Source of the DNA: Agrobacterium rubi TR3 = NBRC 13261
Lineage (GTDB): Bacteria; Pseudomonadota; Alphaproteobacteria; Rhizobiales; Rhizobiaceae
Direction: 5' to 3'
DNA: 64,000 nucleotides
Assembly (NCBI RefSeq): GCF_000739935.1
Contig: NZ_BBJU01000014.1
Span: forward strand, 186,001 to 250,000
Positions 19,030 through 30,696 of the stretch are shown here, piece by piece. The number at the start of each line of letters is the position of its first letter. Positions within the stretch are counted from its first letter, which is position 1. Under the pieces are notes generated by a model, which was not told the DNA's origin, ran no database searches, and was given only the letters and a program-made list of their open reading frames with translations. Made by a program: the position numbers and the translations under genes.

Positions 19030-19956
19030 TCAGCCCTTGGCGACAGCAGCAACTTCTGCTGCGAAGTCGCTTTCTTCCTTCTCGATGCCTTCACCGAGAA
19101 GCAGACGCGCCATGCCCACGACTTCGATCTTGGCGCCAGCTTCCTTTTCGGCTTCCTTGACAGCGTCACCAACGGTGATGTCAGGGTTGATGACGAAAGC
19201 CTGCGACAGAAGAGCGACTTCTTCGAAGAACTTGCGCATACGACCGTCAACCATCTTTTCGATGATGGCTTCTGGCTTGCCGGATTCGCGAGCCTGTTCA
19301 ATGAACACGTTGCGTTCGCGCTCTGCAACAGCAGCGTCAACTTCTTCAGCGCGGATAGCGAGCGGGTTGGTCGCAGCAATGTGCATGGCAACCTGACGGC
19401 CGATGGATGTCAGAACGGCCTTGTCACCTTCCGACTGCAGCGCAACGAGAACGCCCAGCTTGCCGATGCCGTCGCCTGCTGCGTTGTGAACGTAGGTCGC
19501 AACAACGCCGTGCTTGACTTCGAGCAGAGCGGAACGACGCAGCGCCATGTTTTCACCGATGGTGGCGATAGCGTCCTTGATGGTGTCGGTAACGTTCTTG
19601 CCAGTGGCTGGGTACGTCGCAGCAGCAACGGCTTCAACGGAACCGTCCGTCGTCAGGGCAACGGATGCAATGCCACGAACGATGTCCTGGAAGGCATCGT
19701 TACGGGCGACGAAGTCGGTTTCGGAGTTGACTTCAACGACAACGGCCTTGTGGCCGGCAGATGCGATACCAACGAGACCTTCGGCAGCTGTGCGGCCAGA
19801 CTTCTTGTCGGCCTTGGCGATACCCTTGGCGCGCAGCCAGTCGATTGCAGCTTCCATGTCGCCGCCTGTTTCAGACAGCGCCTTTTTGCAATCCATCATG
19901 CCTGCGCCAGACTTCTCGCGCAGTTCCTTTACCATTGCGGCTGTGATTTCGCTCAT
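19030..19956 (-). CDS. tsf: Elongation factor Ts
   Basis: Nucleotide-exchange factor for EF-Tu. It has 308 aa. The N-terminal UBA-like domain holds [21 protein letters not shown] (about 9-29). The core has the conserved [19 protein letters not shown] block near 72-90, the TDF contact with EF-Tu. The gene follows rpsB after 248 bp on the same strand, and stem-loops on both sides suggest differential expression within the transcript. Confidence 0.97.
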   Translation of the reverse strand: MSEITAAMVKELREKSGAGMMDCKKALSETGGDMEAAIDWLRAKGIAKADKKSGRTAAEGLVGIASAGHKAVVVEVNSETDFVARNDAFQDIVRGIASVALTTDGSVEAVAAATYPATGKNVTDTIKDAIATIGENMALRRSALLEVKHGVVATYVHNAAGDGIGKLGVLVALQSEGDKAVLTSIGRQVAMHIAATNPLAIRAEEVDAAVAERERNVFIEQARESGKPEAIIEKMVDGRMRKFFEEVALLSQAFVINPDITVGDAVKEAEKEAGAKIEVVGMARLLLGEGIEKEESDFAAEVAAVAKG

Positions 19957-20118
19957 TGTGTGCCTCTTGTCGGTTCGTCGGTCACGGCGCGGTTGCAGCC
20001 AGACCTCAATCGGATTTTTGGGAACGAATGTACCCGGAACTGTGACAGCCTGATGAAGAGGCCATCACGAATATCATAAACGTCACGCTTTGCCATGCGG
20101 GCGGCGTGGTTGAAACGA

Positions 20119-20157
20119 ACAAGGCCGCCGAACTTTTCTAGTCCAGAACGGCCTTGT
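20119..20157. repeat. Inverted repeat between rpsB and tsf
   Basis: ACAAGGCCG (20119-20127) and CGGCCTTGT (20149-20157) are exact inverse complements separated by 21 bases, in the rpsB-tsf gap. There is no T-run on either side, so it is more likely an mRNA processing or partial-termination structure than a strong terminator. Confidence 0.45.
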
Positions 20158-20204
20158 CTCGTCTCATGGAGAAGGCGGCATTGTCATGCCGCCCGTAGCC
20201 TTGA

Positions 20205-20984
20205 TTATGCAGCAGGCGTCGCGCCTGCTTCGTCTTCGAGTGCTGGCTCGATCGGAGCTTCTTCGGAAGCGCCGATGTCACGACCGGACGAACCCTGCTG
20301 ACGTGCGATACCGTCGATGGCTGCACGGGCAATCAGATCGCAATAGAGCGAAATGGCGCGCGACGCATCGTCGTTACCGGGGATCGGGAAGTCGATCTGG
20401 TCTGGATCGCAGTTCGAGTCGATGATCGCAACGACCGGAATGCCAAGACGCTTGGCTTCTTCGATAGCGATCTTTTCCTTGTTGGTGTCAACAATGAACA
20501 TCAGGTCAGGAACGCCGCCCATATCGCGGATACCGCCGAGAGCCTTTTCAAGCTTTTCGCGTTCACGCTCAAGGTTCAGACGCTCTTTCTTGGAGTAGCC
20601 AGATGCGTCGGAGTTGAGGATTTCGTCGACCTTGCGCAGACGTGCGATCGAGTTCGAAATCGTCTTCCAGTTCGTCATCATGCCGCCGAGCCAACGCGAG
20701 TTGACGTAGTACTGAGCAGAACGCTTCGCACTGTCGGCGATGATTTCGGACGCCTGGCGCTTCGTGCCAACGAACAGAACGCGGCCGCCACGTGCAACCG
20801 TGTCAGACACGACCTGAAGGGCGCGCGACAGCAAAGGAACCGTCTGAGCCAAGTCGATGATGTGAATGTTGCTGCGGTCGCCGAAGATGTACGGCTTCAT
20901 CTTTGGGTTCCAGCGGTGTGTCTGGTGACCAAAGTGAACGCCAGCTTCCAGAAGCTGACGCATAGAGAAATCGGGCAATGCCAT
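20205..20984 (-). CDS. rpsB: 30S ribosomal protein S2
   Basis: Small-subunit ribosomal protein S2, 259 aa. The start [24 protein letters not shown] and the blocks [26 protein letters not shown] and [27 protein letters not shown] are universal S2 signatures. The last 30 residues form an acidic, alanine-rich tail seen in alphaproteobacterial S2. First gene of the rpsB-tsf-pyrH-frr series; the 182 bp upstream should hold its promoter. Confidence 0.98.
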   Translation of the reverse strand: MALPDFSMRQLLEAGVHFGHQTHRWNPKMKPYIFGDRSNIHIIDLAQTVPLLSRALQVVSDTVARGGRVLFVGTKRQASEIIADSAKRSAQYYVNSRWLGGMMTNWKTISNSIARLRKVDEILNSDASGYSKKERLNLEREREKLEKALGGIRDMGGVPDLMFIVDTNKEKIAIEEAKRLGIPVVAIIDSNCDPDQIDFPIPGNDDASRAISLYCDLIARAAIDGIARQQGSSGRDIGASEEAPIEPALEDEAGATPAA

Positions 20985-21166
20985 GCCTAGTTATCCTTTT
21001 CCGGTTTAACCCCCGCGAAGCAAACAGCGTCATCAAGATGACACCACCGGGCGGAACGATCCGGATTTCTCCCGGAACATCCCAAGCTTCGCGTGTGGAA
21101 TGGTGTGCCGCATACAGGCTGTTTGAACGAAACGCAAGTCAATATGCGTCAAATTGGTGAAATCGA

Positions 21167-22009
21167 TCAGCGAACCGGCTGTTTGTCGCAGGTTTCAGGC
21201 TTGAGGATATCAAGCTTGGCCAGTTTTCCGGTCAGCACGAAGTCGCCATAATCCATCGTCAGATCGCGGGTGATTCCATTGTCATAGAGCTTGAACGACA
21301 TGCGGTAGATCGGCAGGGAATCGGTGCCGGTCTTGTCATTGTAATAAGCGATGGTCACAGGCCAGAATGATGTCTTGGCGAAGTCTCCCGCCTTGCCGGC
21401 ATCGACATCGCCATCAGCGGGCGCCTGCTGCTTGCCGACCAGGGTCGAGGTGATCAGGCTTTCATCGCCATCATCGGAACCATCGAAAACGCGGGATTCG
21501 AAAATACGTTTGCCGAGCTTTGCGTTCTCGATGACCTGCACCATGTGCTCCGTCGGGAACTCGCCCGCGACCAGATCGATCTTGCGCGCATCCGGCTTGG
21601 TCAGGTCGATTTTCATCGCACCGTTTTCATCTGCGGCAGAGCCCGTGACTTCCTTGTCCAGCTTGTCATCCGTGAACGACTTAGTCTCGAAGGTGAACTT
21701 TTTGGACGCCACGTCCTCGAAGGTCGTCGTCTGCTGGTCGGTCAGGCGAACGGCATCGCCCGTGTTGATCTGGGTGACGAAACGGAAGTCGGTCTTGTAG
21801 CCCTTGCAGGACGATCCGGTGAACTCATAGACCATTCTGCCGGTCATGCCTTCGATGCCGGAGCGATCCGAGGCATCCTTCAATTCCAGATCATAGACGG
21901 CACGGTGCGAGATCAAGTTGGGAACGGTGGCAGGCACAGCGCTTGCTACACCCGGCACCACCATAAAGGAGCCGGAAGCAAGTGCGATGGCAAGGTTCCT
22001 GACAAACAT
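21167..22009 (-). CDS. eipB: Periplasmic cell-envelope integrity protein, EipB/DUF1849 family
   Basis: Exported protein of 280 aa whose overall pattern matches DUF1849, the family of Brucella EipB, a periplasmic spiral-shaped beta protein needed for envelope integrity. A signal peptide is visible (about residues 1-25, ending ASAVPA). The mature part is beta-rich with the ISHRAVYDLEL start. Exactly two cysteines remain in it, one in SSCKGY near 68 and one in PETCDKQ near 274, the pair that forms a conserved disulfide in the family. ATG at 22009 has AGGAG upstream. Monocistronic by position. Confidence 0.82.
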   Translation of the reverse strand: MFVRNLAIALASGSFMVVPGVASAVPATVPNLISHRAVYDLELKDASDRSGIEGMTGRMVYEFTGSSCKGYKTDFRFVTQINTGDAVRLTDQQTTTFEDVASKKFTFETKSFTDDKLDKEVTGSAADENGAMKIDLTKPDARKIDLVAGEFPTEHMVQVIENAKLGKRIFESRVFDGSDDGDESLITSTLVGKQQAPADGDVDAGKAGDFAKTSFWPVTIAYYNDKTGTDSLPIYRMSFKLYDNGITRDLTMDYGDFVLTGKLAKLDILKPETCDKQPVR

Positions 22010-22124
22010 TCAATATCTCCTGTTGGACTCACCGCTCATATTGTACAAGCAACCGCCCGGCTTTTGGACATCATGATCTGTCTGCCGGATTTTTGAAAGA
22101 TTTACAACAAAAGCGGAGACGAAA

Positions 22125-22595
22125 ATGTCGGATGCCATCGAAGCTCGCCTCAAGGACTTGGGCTACACCCTGCCCGCCGCCGCAGCGCCTGCTGCAAATT
22201 ACGTACCTTACACGATCAGCGGCAATCTGCTCTATGTTTCCGGCCAATTGCCGATGGAATCCGGCAAGATTGCGGTCACGGGTCATGTGGGTCGAGACGT
22301 CGATGTTGCGACTGCCCAGCGTGCCGCCGAACTGTGCGCCGTCAATATTCTGGCTCAGGTCAAAGCTGCACTTAATGGTGACCTGTCGAAAGTGCGTCGT
22401 ATCTTGAAGCTGAACGGCTTTGTCGCCTCCGTGCCGGAATTCACCGAACAGCATCTCGTCATCAACGGCGCATCGAACCTCATCGCCAATGTTTTGGGCG
22501 AGGCAGGTAAACACGCCCGTGCCGCCGTTGGCATGGCCTCCCTACCCTTCAATGCCGCAGTCGAAATCGACGCCATCGTGGAAATCGACGTATGA
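22125..22595 (+). CDS. RidA/YjgF-family protein
   Basis: Small cytoplasmic protein of the RidA/YER057c/UK114 superfamily, 156 aa. Archetypal RidA deaminates reactive enamine/imine intermediates; this longer subgroup (about 150 aa, with SGQLPME and the C-terminal AVEIDAIVEI strand) is less well characterised. The arginine that RidA enzymes use near the C-terminus is not obvious here: the GMASLPFNAAVEID segment lacks it, so deaminase activity is doubtful. ATG at 22125 follows GGAGACGAAA. First gene of a coupled operon with the GDPD-like gene (ATGA overlap). Confidence 0.85.
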   Translation: MSDAIEARLKDLGYTLPAAAAPAANYVPYTISGNLLYVSGQLPMESGKIAVTGHVGRDVDVATAQRAAELCAVNILAQVKAALNGDLSKVRRILKLNGFVASVPEFTEQHLVINGASNLIANVLGEAGKHARAAVGMASLPFNAAVEIDAIVEIDV

Positions 22596-23332
22596 CACTG
22601 AAGCTTTCCTGGCTGACCGCTGAACCGGTCGCCCATCGTGGCTATCACGACCAGAACAAAACCGTGTGGGAAAACACCCTCACGGCCTTTTCCCGCGCCA
22701 TCGATGCGGGCTTTGCCATCGAATGCGATTTGCAGCTGGCGTCCGATAGTGTGCCCGTCGTCTTCCACGATGACGAGATGACACGCCTCACCGGTATCAA
22801 GGGAGATGTCCGCGAGCGGACCTCTGGTGAGCTCGGCATGTTATCCGTCGGCCAGACCAAGGACCGGGTGCCGACCCTCAAGCAGCTCCTTAAACTTTGC
22901 GCCGGCAAAGTCCCGCTCGTGCTGGAACTGAAGGGCCGCAAGGGCGAAGGCATAGATGATGGCTTTGCCGAAGCGGTTCTGGAAGTTCTGGAAGGGTATG
23001 AAGGCCATGTCGCGTTGATGAGCTTCGATCATCATCTGCTGAAGGCTCTGAAGGCTGCCGGTTCGCCATGGCCTTTGGGCCTGACGGCAGAAGGCGCCAA
23101 GCCGGAAGACTTCTTCAAGCATGATGACGCCATGCAGATCGGCCTCGATTTCATCTCCTATGCATGGCCGCATCTGCCCAACAGCTTCATCGATGCCCAA
23201 AGAAAACTCGGTCTTCCCGTGATTACTTGGACCGTGCGGGATGAAACTGGGCGCGTGAATACCTATAAATATGCTGATCAAATGACGTTCGAAGGTTTCG
23301 ATCCAAGAGAAAGCGTTACAGCCAGCGCATGA
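22592..23332 (+). CDS. Glycerophosphodiester phosphodiesterase-family protein
   Basis: TIM-barrel GDPD-family hydrolase of 246 aa, expected to cleave glycerophosphodiesters or related diesters. Visible signatures are AHRGYHD near 14-20 (catalytic His), the ENTLTAF block near 28, ECDLQLASDSVPVVFHDD near 44-61 (metal ligands Glu/Asp and second His) and LVLELKG near 110. There is no signal peptide, so it is probably cytoplasmic. Both ends overlap neighbours by four bases (ATGA), linking it tightly to the RidA and FemAB-like genes. Confidence 0.88.
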   Translation: MTLKLSWLTAEPVAHRGYHDQNKTVWENTLTAFSRAIDAGFAIECDLQLASDSVPVVFHDDEMTRLTGIKGDVRERTSGELGMLSVGQTKDRVPTLKQLLKLCAGKVPLVLELKGRKGEGIDDGFAEAVLEVLEGYEGHVALMSFDHHLLKALKAAGSPWPLGLTAEGAKPEDFFKHDDAMQIGLDFISYAWPHLPNSFIDAQRKLGLPVITWTVRDETGRVNTYKYADQMTFEGFDPRESVTASA

Positions 23333-24519
23333 GCGAAGACTATTCCATTCGTGTAGAGCAGTCCTTCAGGGACATCGATCCGGAAAGCTGGAACAGGCTT
23401 TCCGGAACATCTAAATCTACGCGAACAGAAGACTATAACCCATTCATATCGCATGCTTTCCTGTCATCCATGGAAGAGTCCGGCTCCGCTACCGCCAAAA
23501 CCGGCTGGCGCGGGCACCATCTTCTCCTGGATAATGGCGATGGTCGCCTGACGGGCGCAATGCCTGCCTATCTGAAGAGCCACAGCCAGGGCGAATATGT
23601 CTTCGACCATGGATGGGCGGATGCGCTGGAGCGGGCGGGCGGCCATTATTATCCCAAGCTGCAATGCTCGGTCCCGTTTACACCTGCGACCGGACCGAGG
23701 CTTCTGACGAATGGCATTGATGACGCTGCCTTCCGGCAGGTTCTAGCGTCCGGTCTGCGGCAGGTCACCGAAAAGATCGGCGTCTCCTCGTCCCACGTCA
23801 CCTTCGCGCCGGATGATGACATCGACGCACTGGTGCAGGAAGGTTTTCTACCGCGCACGGATCAGCAATTTCACTTCATCAACAATGGTTATCGCGACCA
23901 CGCCGATTTTCTCGACGCCCTTTCGTCGCGCAAGCGCAAGGGCCTCAAGAAAGAACGCCGCGCGGCACTTGAAAACGGCATCGAAATCGACTGGCTGACG
24001 GGCAGCGATCTGACCGAAGACATATGGGACCAGTTCTTTGCCTTCTATAAAGACACGGGCAGCCGCAAATGGGGTCGCCCCTACCTCACCCGGGAATTCT
24101 ATTCGCTGATTGGCCAGCGCATGGCCGAAGACATCCTGCTCGTGATGGCAAAACGCGAGGGCCGCTACATCGCAGGCGCCATCAATTTCATCGGCGGAGA
24201 AGCGCTTTACGGCCGACATTGGGGCTGTATCGAGGATCACCCGTTCCTGCATTTCGAGGTCTGTTACCACCAGGCTATCGATTTTGCGCTGGCAAAGGGC
24301 CTGAAGCGTGTGGAAGCCGGTGCACAGGGTGAGCACAAGCTGGCGCGTGGATATACCCCAGTCACCACACGTTCCGCTCACTTTATCAACCATCCGGGCC
24401 TGCGCCACGCCATTGCGGATTATCTTCAGCGCGAGCGTGACGAGGTGGAGCAGATCGGTGACTATCTCGACGAGCACAGCCCTTTCCGCAAGGGCGAGCG
24501 CCCGGAAACAGACGACTGA
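23329..24519 (+). CDS. FemAB/GNAT-like acyltransferase (DUF482 family)
   Basis: Protein of 396 aa resembling the DUF482/peptidogalycan family, which has two GNAT-like folds as in FemAB aminoacyl transferases. Characteristic pieces are NPFISHAFLSSMEESGS near 38, MPAYLKSHSQGEYVFDHGWADA near 84, SSRKRKGLKKERR near 200, DTGSRKWGRPYLTREFY and the C-terminal EAGAQGEHKLARGYTPV. The true substrate is unknown. Translation is coupled to the GDPD gene before it (4-base overlap). No membrane segment or signal peptide is seen. Confidence 0.82.
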   Translation: MSEDYSIRVEQSFRDIDPESWNRLSGTSKSTRTEDYNPFISHAFLSSMEESGSATAKTGWRGHHLLLDNGDGRLTGAMPAYLKSHSQGEYVFDHGWADALERAGGHYYPKLQCSVPFTPATGPRLLTNGIDDAAFRQVLASGLRQVTEKIGVSSSHVTFAPDDDIDALVQEGFLPRTDQQFHFINNGYRDHADFLDALSSRKRKGLKKERRAALENGIEIDWLTGSDLTEDIWDQFFAFYKDTGSRKWGRPYLTREFYSLIGQRMAEDILLVMAKREGRYIAGAINFIGGEALYGRHWGCIEDHPFLHFEVCYHQAIDFALAKGLKRVEAGAQGEHKLARGYTPVTTRSAHFINHPGLRHAIADYLQRERDEVEQIGDYLDEHSPFRKGERPETDD

Positions 24520-24546
24520 TTGCGCGAGAAGACGAGGAGAGATTTC

Positions 24547-24972
24547 ATGACATCGGCCTATGACACCAACAACATATTCGCCAAAATTCTGCGTGGCGAA
24601 ATCCCTTGTGCGAAAGTCTACGAAGATGACCACACGCTGGCCTTCATGGATGTCATGCCGCAAGCACCAGGTCATCTCCTCGTCATCCCAAAGGCAGGTT
24701 CCCGCAATATTTTGGATGCCGATCCTGCGGTCTTGGCAAAGACCATAACCGTGGTTCAGAAGCTTGCCATTGCCGCCAAGCAAGCCTTCGACGCAGACGG
24801 TGTCTACGTCGCCCAGTTCAACGAACCGGCCGCCGGGCAGACGGTGTTCCACCTGCACTTCCACGTGATACCGCGCAACGAAGCGGAGCCGCTGAAGCCG
24901 CACAGCGGCGGTATGGCCGATGGTGATGTGCTGAAGGCGCATGCAGAGAAGATCAAGGCTGCGCTTCCCTGA
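24547..24972 (+). CDS. HIT-family nucleotide-binding protein
   Basis: Histidine-triad protein of 141 aa, likely a purine nucleoside phosphoramidase or related nucleotidyl hydrolase. The N-terminal block IFAKILRGEIPCAKVYEDD (10-28) and the triad HLHFHVIP (102-109) are diagnostic. I start at ATG 24547, which has GAGGAGAG just before it; an upstream in-frame codon only reads through the Shine-Dalgarno. Fourth gene of the RidA-GDPD-FemAB-HIT run; it converges on the PAP2 gene with a 25-base gap. Confidence 0.93.
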   Translation: MTSAYDTNNIFAKILRGEIPCAKVYEDDHTLAFMDVMPQAPGHLLVIPKAGSRNILDADPAVLAKTITVVQKLAIAAKQAFDADGVYVAQFNEPAAGQTVFHLHFHVIPRNEAEPLKPHSGGMADGDVLKAHAEKIKAALP

Positions 24973-24997
24973 GTTTTCGTGCCTTTGCGATGGCTGA

Positions 24998-25939
24998 TTA
25001 TGGGCGCTGACCTAACGTCGCGGCGTCCCTCGTCTCGCTCTTCGGTGAAGACAAGTGTTCCAGCACCTTGCTCGCCAGCAGATAAGCCACAACAAACATA
25101 GCGATGCCGCCAAAGACATCGCTGAGGTGATGTCCGCCATGAGCCAGAATTGCGGGCACCATGGCTGTATTCAGAACGACTGCAAACGGAAAGACCCATC
25201 TGAACCGCGCCAGAAACACCGCGGACATACAGGCCATGACGGTGTGGAACGAGGGGAAACCGATCAGCCCGAGCACATTTGCGGGCGAGATATAGGTCGG
25301 CCCGTCACGACCGAGACGCAGAAGTTCCTCACCATATTGCGGTGTCACGCCCAATTCGATCTTCGACAGCAGGTCTGGCGACAGGGTGTAAAGCGTCGAT
25401 GGCCCGAAGGTTGGAAACACGAACCAGACCACAATGCAGCCCATCACGCCCAGCACACCTGTCAGCAGAAAGTGCCACAAGGCGTTTGCTTTGCCGGAAA
25501 AGCCCAGGAGCAGAACAACGAAGACAAGCTGGGGCAGCGAACTAAAATAGACGTAAAACAGCGTCTTGGAAATCGCAGGCCATTCGGCCACCAGCGCGAC
25601 AGCCTTTGGCCAACTATAGCCGACCATCGCATCGACTTGCACCAGCATACTGTCTGCGGGCGCGGTGCGGACCGGCAACAGCAAATAGTTGAAAACGGAC
25701 GCCACGAGCGTGAAAAGGATGAACAGGCCAGACGCAGTCAGAGCCAGCGCGATTCGCTCTTCCCCACGGTGCATGCGGTAATATTGGCCACCGCCAATCA
25801 ACGCCAAAGCCGCAGCCCCGGGAAGCGCATAGCCAAGCCAATCGATCGCCATGCCCTTTGCGACGATCAATATCGCATCTGCCAGAGCCAGGGCGACAAC
25901 AACAAAAGCGAAGAAACGTTCGGCTGGCAACAATCGCAT
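24998..25939 (-). CDS. PAP2-superfamily membrane phosphatase/transferase
   Basis: Integral membrane protein of 313 aa with about eight hydrophobic segments. Motifs are those of PAP2-like enzymes: a central GFPSFHTVMACM (about 230-241) and a C-terminal HGGHHLSDVFGG (about 266-277), which supply the two catalytic histidines. This subfamily includes inositolphosphotransferase and lipid phosphatases; the substrate cannot be told. I choose ATG 25939 since GGGAG stands six bases before it; the codon six bases upstream is also ATG. Confidence 0.82.
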   Translation of the reverse strand: MRLLPAERFFAFVVVALALADAILIVAKGMAIDWLGYALPGAAALALIGGGQYYRMHRGEERIALALTASGLFILFTLVASVFNYLLLPVRTAPADSMLVQVDAMVGYSWPKAVALVAEWPAISKTLFYVYFSSLPQLVFVVLLLGFSGKANALWHFLLTGVLGVMGCIVVWFVFPTFGPSTLYTLSPDLLSKIELGVTPQYGEELLRLGRDGPTYISPANVLGLIGFPSFHTVMACMSAVFLARFRWVFPFAVVLNTAMVPAILAHGGHHLSDVFGGIAMFVVAYLLASKVLEHLSSPKSETRDAATLGQRP

Positions 25940-25997
25940 GGGCATCTCCCTTGCCGCGATCCTAACCAACAGGCCTGAAATTCACGTAAATGCGGAA

Positions 25998-26345
25998 CTA
26001 CCGCACATCGAGAACCAGCAGACCGACCGCCAGCAACAGGATCGGCACCAACACGCCGACCAACACCTTTTGCCGCGCCATCAGGAAGATGGCAAATCCA
26101 AGCGTCGCCGCACCGATGCGCAGCCACATGGGTGAATGTTCCAAAGTTCCCGTTGGAAAGACGATCAGCTTTGCCGTGACTGCCATCACCAGAGCCGTGG
26201 CGACGGCCCTCACCCAGTTCAGCGTTTCGGAACCCTCTTTCAAACGATTGCCAGCGATGACGCCCAGCCAACGCCAAAGGTCTGTCGCGAGCCAGCCCGC
26301 AATGGCAATGAAGAGATACGGCGCCCACCACGCGTCGGTCATCAT
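25998..26345 (-). CDS. azlD: AzlD-family small transporter subunit
   Basis: Hydrophobic protein of 115 aa with four predicted membrane helices, the typical size and pattern of AzlD. It pairs with AzlC to export branched-chain amino acids or analogues. The first of two adjacent ATGs overlaps the azlC stop by four bases, a standard azlCD arrangement. Confidence 0.87.
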   Translation of the reverse strand: MMTDAWWAPYLFIAIAGWLATDLWRWLGVIAGNRLKEGSETLNWVRAVATALVMAVTAKLIVFPTGTLEHSPMWLRIGAATLGFAIFLMARQKVLVGVLVPILLLAVGLLVLDVR

Positions 26346-27097
26346 GGTTCACCCTCCACCGATGCAGGATCGATCCTGCGGCGAAACCAGAAGCGATCGA
26401 TGAGATAGGCAAGCGTGCCGCCGCCGATGCCAGCATAGAGAATATCGAATTCCGGTTCGATCACCGCAAACAGCGGACCGGCGATGACGCCAATCACGAA
26501 GGCGACCTTGACGACAGTATGCCGGGCAGTGGCCCATATGGACGAGATGAAATAGACCGGCGTCAGGAAGAACAAGACACCCGCAACGATGGGCGGAAAG
26601 GCCGCGACCAGGCCGTAGCAGATGCCGACGATCACGGCGTTGATGAGTGTCAACGTCATGCCGAAGCCGATGAACCATGCAACGCGCGCCTCGCGCGGAA
26701 CCTTGCTGAGGTTCTGGGTCGCATAGACCCAGGCGGTGATGGCGACGAAGTGCGACAGGAAGAGCAAAATCCAGGTCGGCGTCTTTGCGGTTCGCATTTC
26801 CGGCACGATGGAGGCTACCATTGGCATCATGCGGATCGAGGAGAGAGTCACGACCAGAAAGCATGTCGCCAATCCAGCACCGCTTGTCATCGCCCCGATC
26901 AGGATCATCTTGGCAGGCAAGGCCCAAATGGTCAGCGTCATAAACACCGCTTCACCACGCGTGACACCGGATTCCAGAGCAAAGGCGCTAAACCCGACAA
27001 AGGAGGTCATGAGAATGAGGGCGGGCAGCGAAAAAATACCCTTCATGCCTCTGAAAAACCAGAGATAGAGGGGCTCCGCGTCGCTTTCTGAGGGCAT
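26342..27097 (-). CDS. azlC: AzlC-family amino-acid permease subunit
   Basis: Membrane protein of 251 aa in the AzlC/LIV-E family, the large subunit of a branched-chain amino-acid exporter (BrnFE type). Family sequence is visible in PALILMTSFVGFSAFALESG near 25, AGLATCFLVVTLSSIRMMPM near 75-95 and the following helices; about seven or eight helices in all. ATG 27097 is preferred to an upstream TTG (27115). Forms an operon with azlD, after the clpA terminator on the same strand. Confidence 0.87.
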   Translation of the reverse strand: MPSESDAEPLYLWFFRGMKGIFSLPALILMTSFVGFSAFALESGVTRGEAVFMTLTIWALPAKMILIGAMTSGAGLATCFLVVTLSSIRMMPMVASIVPEMRTAKTPTWILLFLSHFVAITAWVYATQNLSKVPREARVAWFIGFGMTLTLINAVIVGICYGLVAAFPPIVAGVLFFLTPVYFISSIWATARHTVVKVAFVIGVIAGPLFAVIEPEFDILYAGIGGGTLAYLIDRFWFRRRIDPASVEGEP

Positions 27098-27110
27098 GTC
27101 GGTTTCCGGT

Positions 27111-27147
27111 ATCAAAACAACAAAGTGCCGGGCATAAACCCGGCACT
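27111..27147 (-). terminator. Rho-independent terminator of clpA
   Basis: On the minus strand AGTGCCGGG and CCCGGCACT (27139-27147 and 27124-27132) form a perfect 9-bp stem with a 6-base loop, followed by the T-rich TTTGTTGTTTT. It lies about 20 bases after the clpA stop. Confidence 0.85.
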
Positions 27148-27168
27148 GTCTAGATTATAAAACGAAGA

Positions 27169-29685
<2,517 letters not shown>

Positions 29686-29695
29686 GTTGCGATCC

Positions 29696-30049
29696 TCATT
29701 TCTTTTCCATGACGCACTGCAGCGGATGCTGGTGCTGTCGGGCGAAATCCATGACCTGGCTTACCTTCGTCTCTGCGACCTCATATGTAAATACCCCGCA
29801 TTCGCCGACACCATGCTGGTGTACTCGCAACGTGATGCGGGTCGCACTTTCCCGGTCCATCTGGAAAAAGCGCTCAAGAATGTGAATAACGAACTCCATG
29901 GGAGTATAGTCGTCGTTCAACAAAAGAACACGGTAAAGATTGGGTTTTTTCGTCTTCGGTTTGGTGCGCGTAATTACGGAGGTGCCGCGGTTTGCGCCGC
30001 CGTCTTCCCCTTCATTCTCGCCCTGCATGTCGATCGACTTGGCGATCAT
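29696..30049 (-). CDS. clpS: ClpS adaptor of the N-degron pathway
   Basis: Adaptor that delivers proteins with N-terminal aromatic or Leu residues to ClpA. It has 117 aa. A disordered acidic N-terminus (about 1-38) is followed by the core, with [20 protein letters not shown] near 39-58 (hydrophobic pocket residues) and the conserved THRVHQ-like region [21 protein letters not shown] near 74-94. Directly upstream of clpA on the same strand. Confidence 0.95.
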   Translation of the reverse strand: MIAKSIDMQGENEGEDGGANRGTSVITRTKPKTKKPNLYRVLLLNDDYTPMEFVIHILERFFQMDRESATRITLRVHQHGVGECGVFTYEVAETKVSQVMDFARQHQHPLQCVMEKK

Positions 30050-30696
30050 CTCTCATCATTCTCCAGATCGGACTCGCAGTCACGTTTCGGTCACGCGAGC
30101 CTGTATTTCGCTTAACCATATCTAGGTCTTCTCGCGCCGATTTTAAGCCCCCTGTGGCGCAGTGCAATCACTAATACGTTCATGACAGGCGAAGTCAGGT
30201 CGGATTTTCGCAAACTGACCTTTAGATGGCCACTGAACATTAAAGCGGCGCACAAATACGGCAAGCGAATCAAATACCCAATGTCAGTGGCAGGGAGCAA
30301 CTATCGTGGAGAACTGGTTTTTCGTAGAAAGAGTCACCAGTGAGATTCACATACTCTCACGTAAACGGTGACACGCTGCAAAGGCTGATCGTCAAAAAAC
30401 CAAAACATGCCTCGGCCGCCCATATTGGTAGCCTGAACGGTGGAGCAACCGTTCAAGACGACACCCGCGAAATTGCGCTTTACTCGAGCCACGATGATAA
30501 AACCGGAGACGAAAGTATCCAATCTCTAAATCACTCGCCAGACAAGGTATCGTTTTGTCAGTCCGGTGGGGGATGTGCGAGCTGATGGACTGAACTATTT
30601 GGAACGGTAGAGCGCGAAACCTCAGCCAATCGAACAAACAAAATACACGCCTGAAAAACGGCGGCATGTTGCCTCTAGCAAGTGTAGAAATTTCAG
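30050..30696. other. 647-bp gap with no convincing gene
   Basis: This stretch between divergent clpS and ada is visibly more A/T-rich than its surroundings. Short open frames exist (for instance GTG 30340 to 30585, 81 codons, plus strand), but none has a ribosome-binding site or recognisable sequence. Near the clpS end a TTAACCAT (30113-30120) matches a CtrA half-site; only one half is present. The rest may be decayed gene remnant or control region for ada. I see no tRNA or strong stem-loop. Confidence 0.5.

Noticed and set aside
30113-30120. TTAACCAT as a CtrA control site for clpS
   Set aside because: Only one half-site is visible; a full TTAA-N7-TTAA arrangement is not present, so the match may be chance.
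30340-30585. 81-codon plus-strand frame from a GTG
   Set aside because: No ribosome-binding site, no recognisable pattern, and composition like the surrounding non-coding gap.
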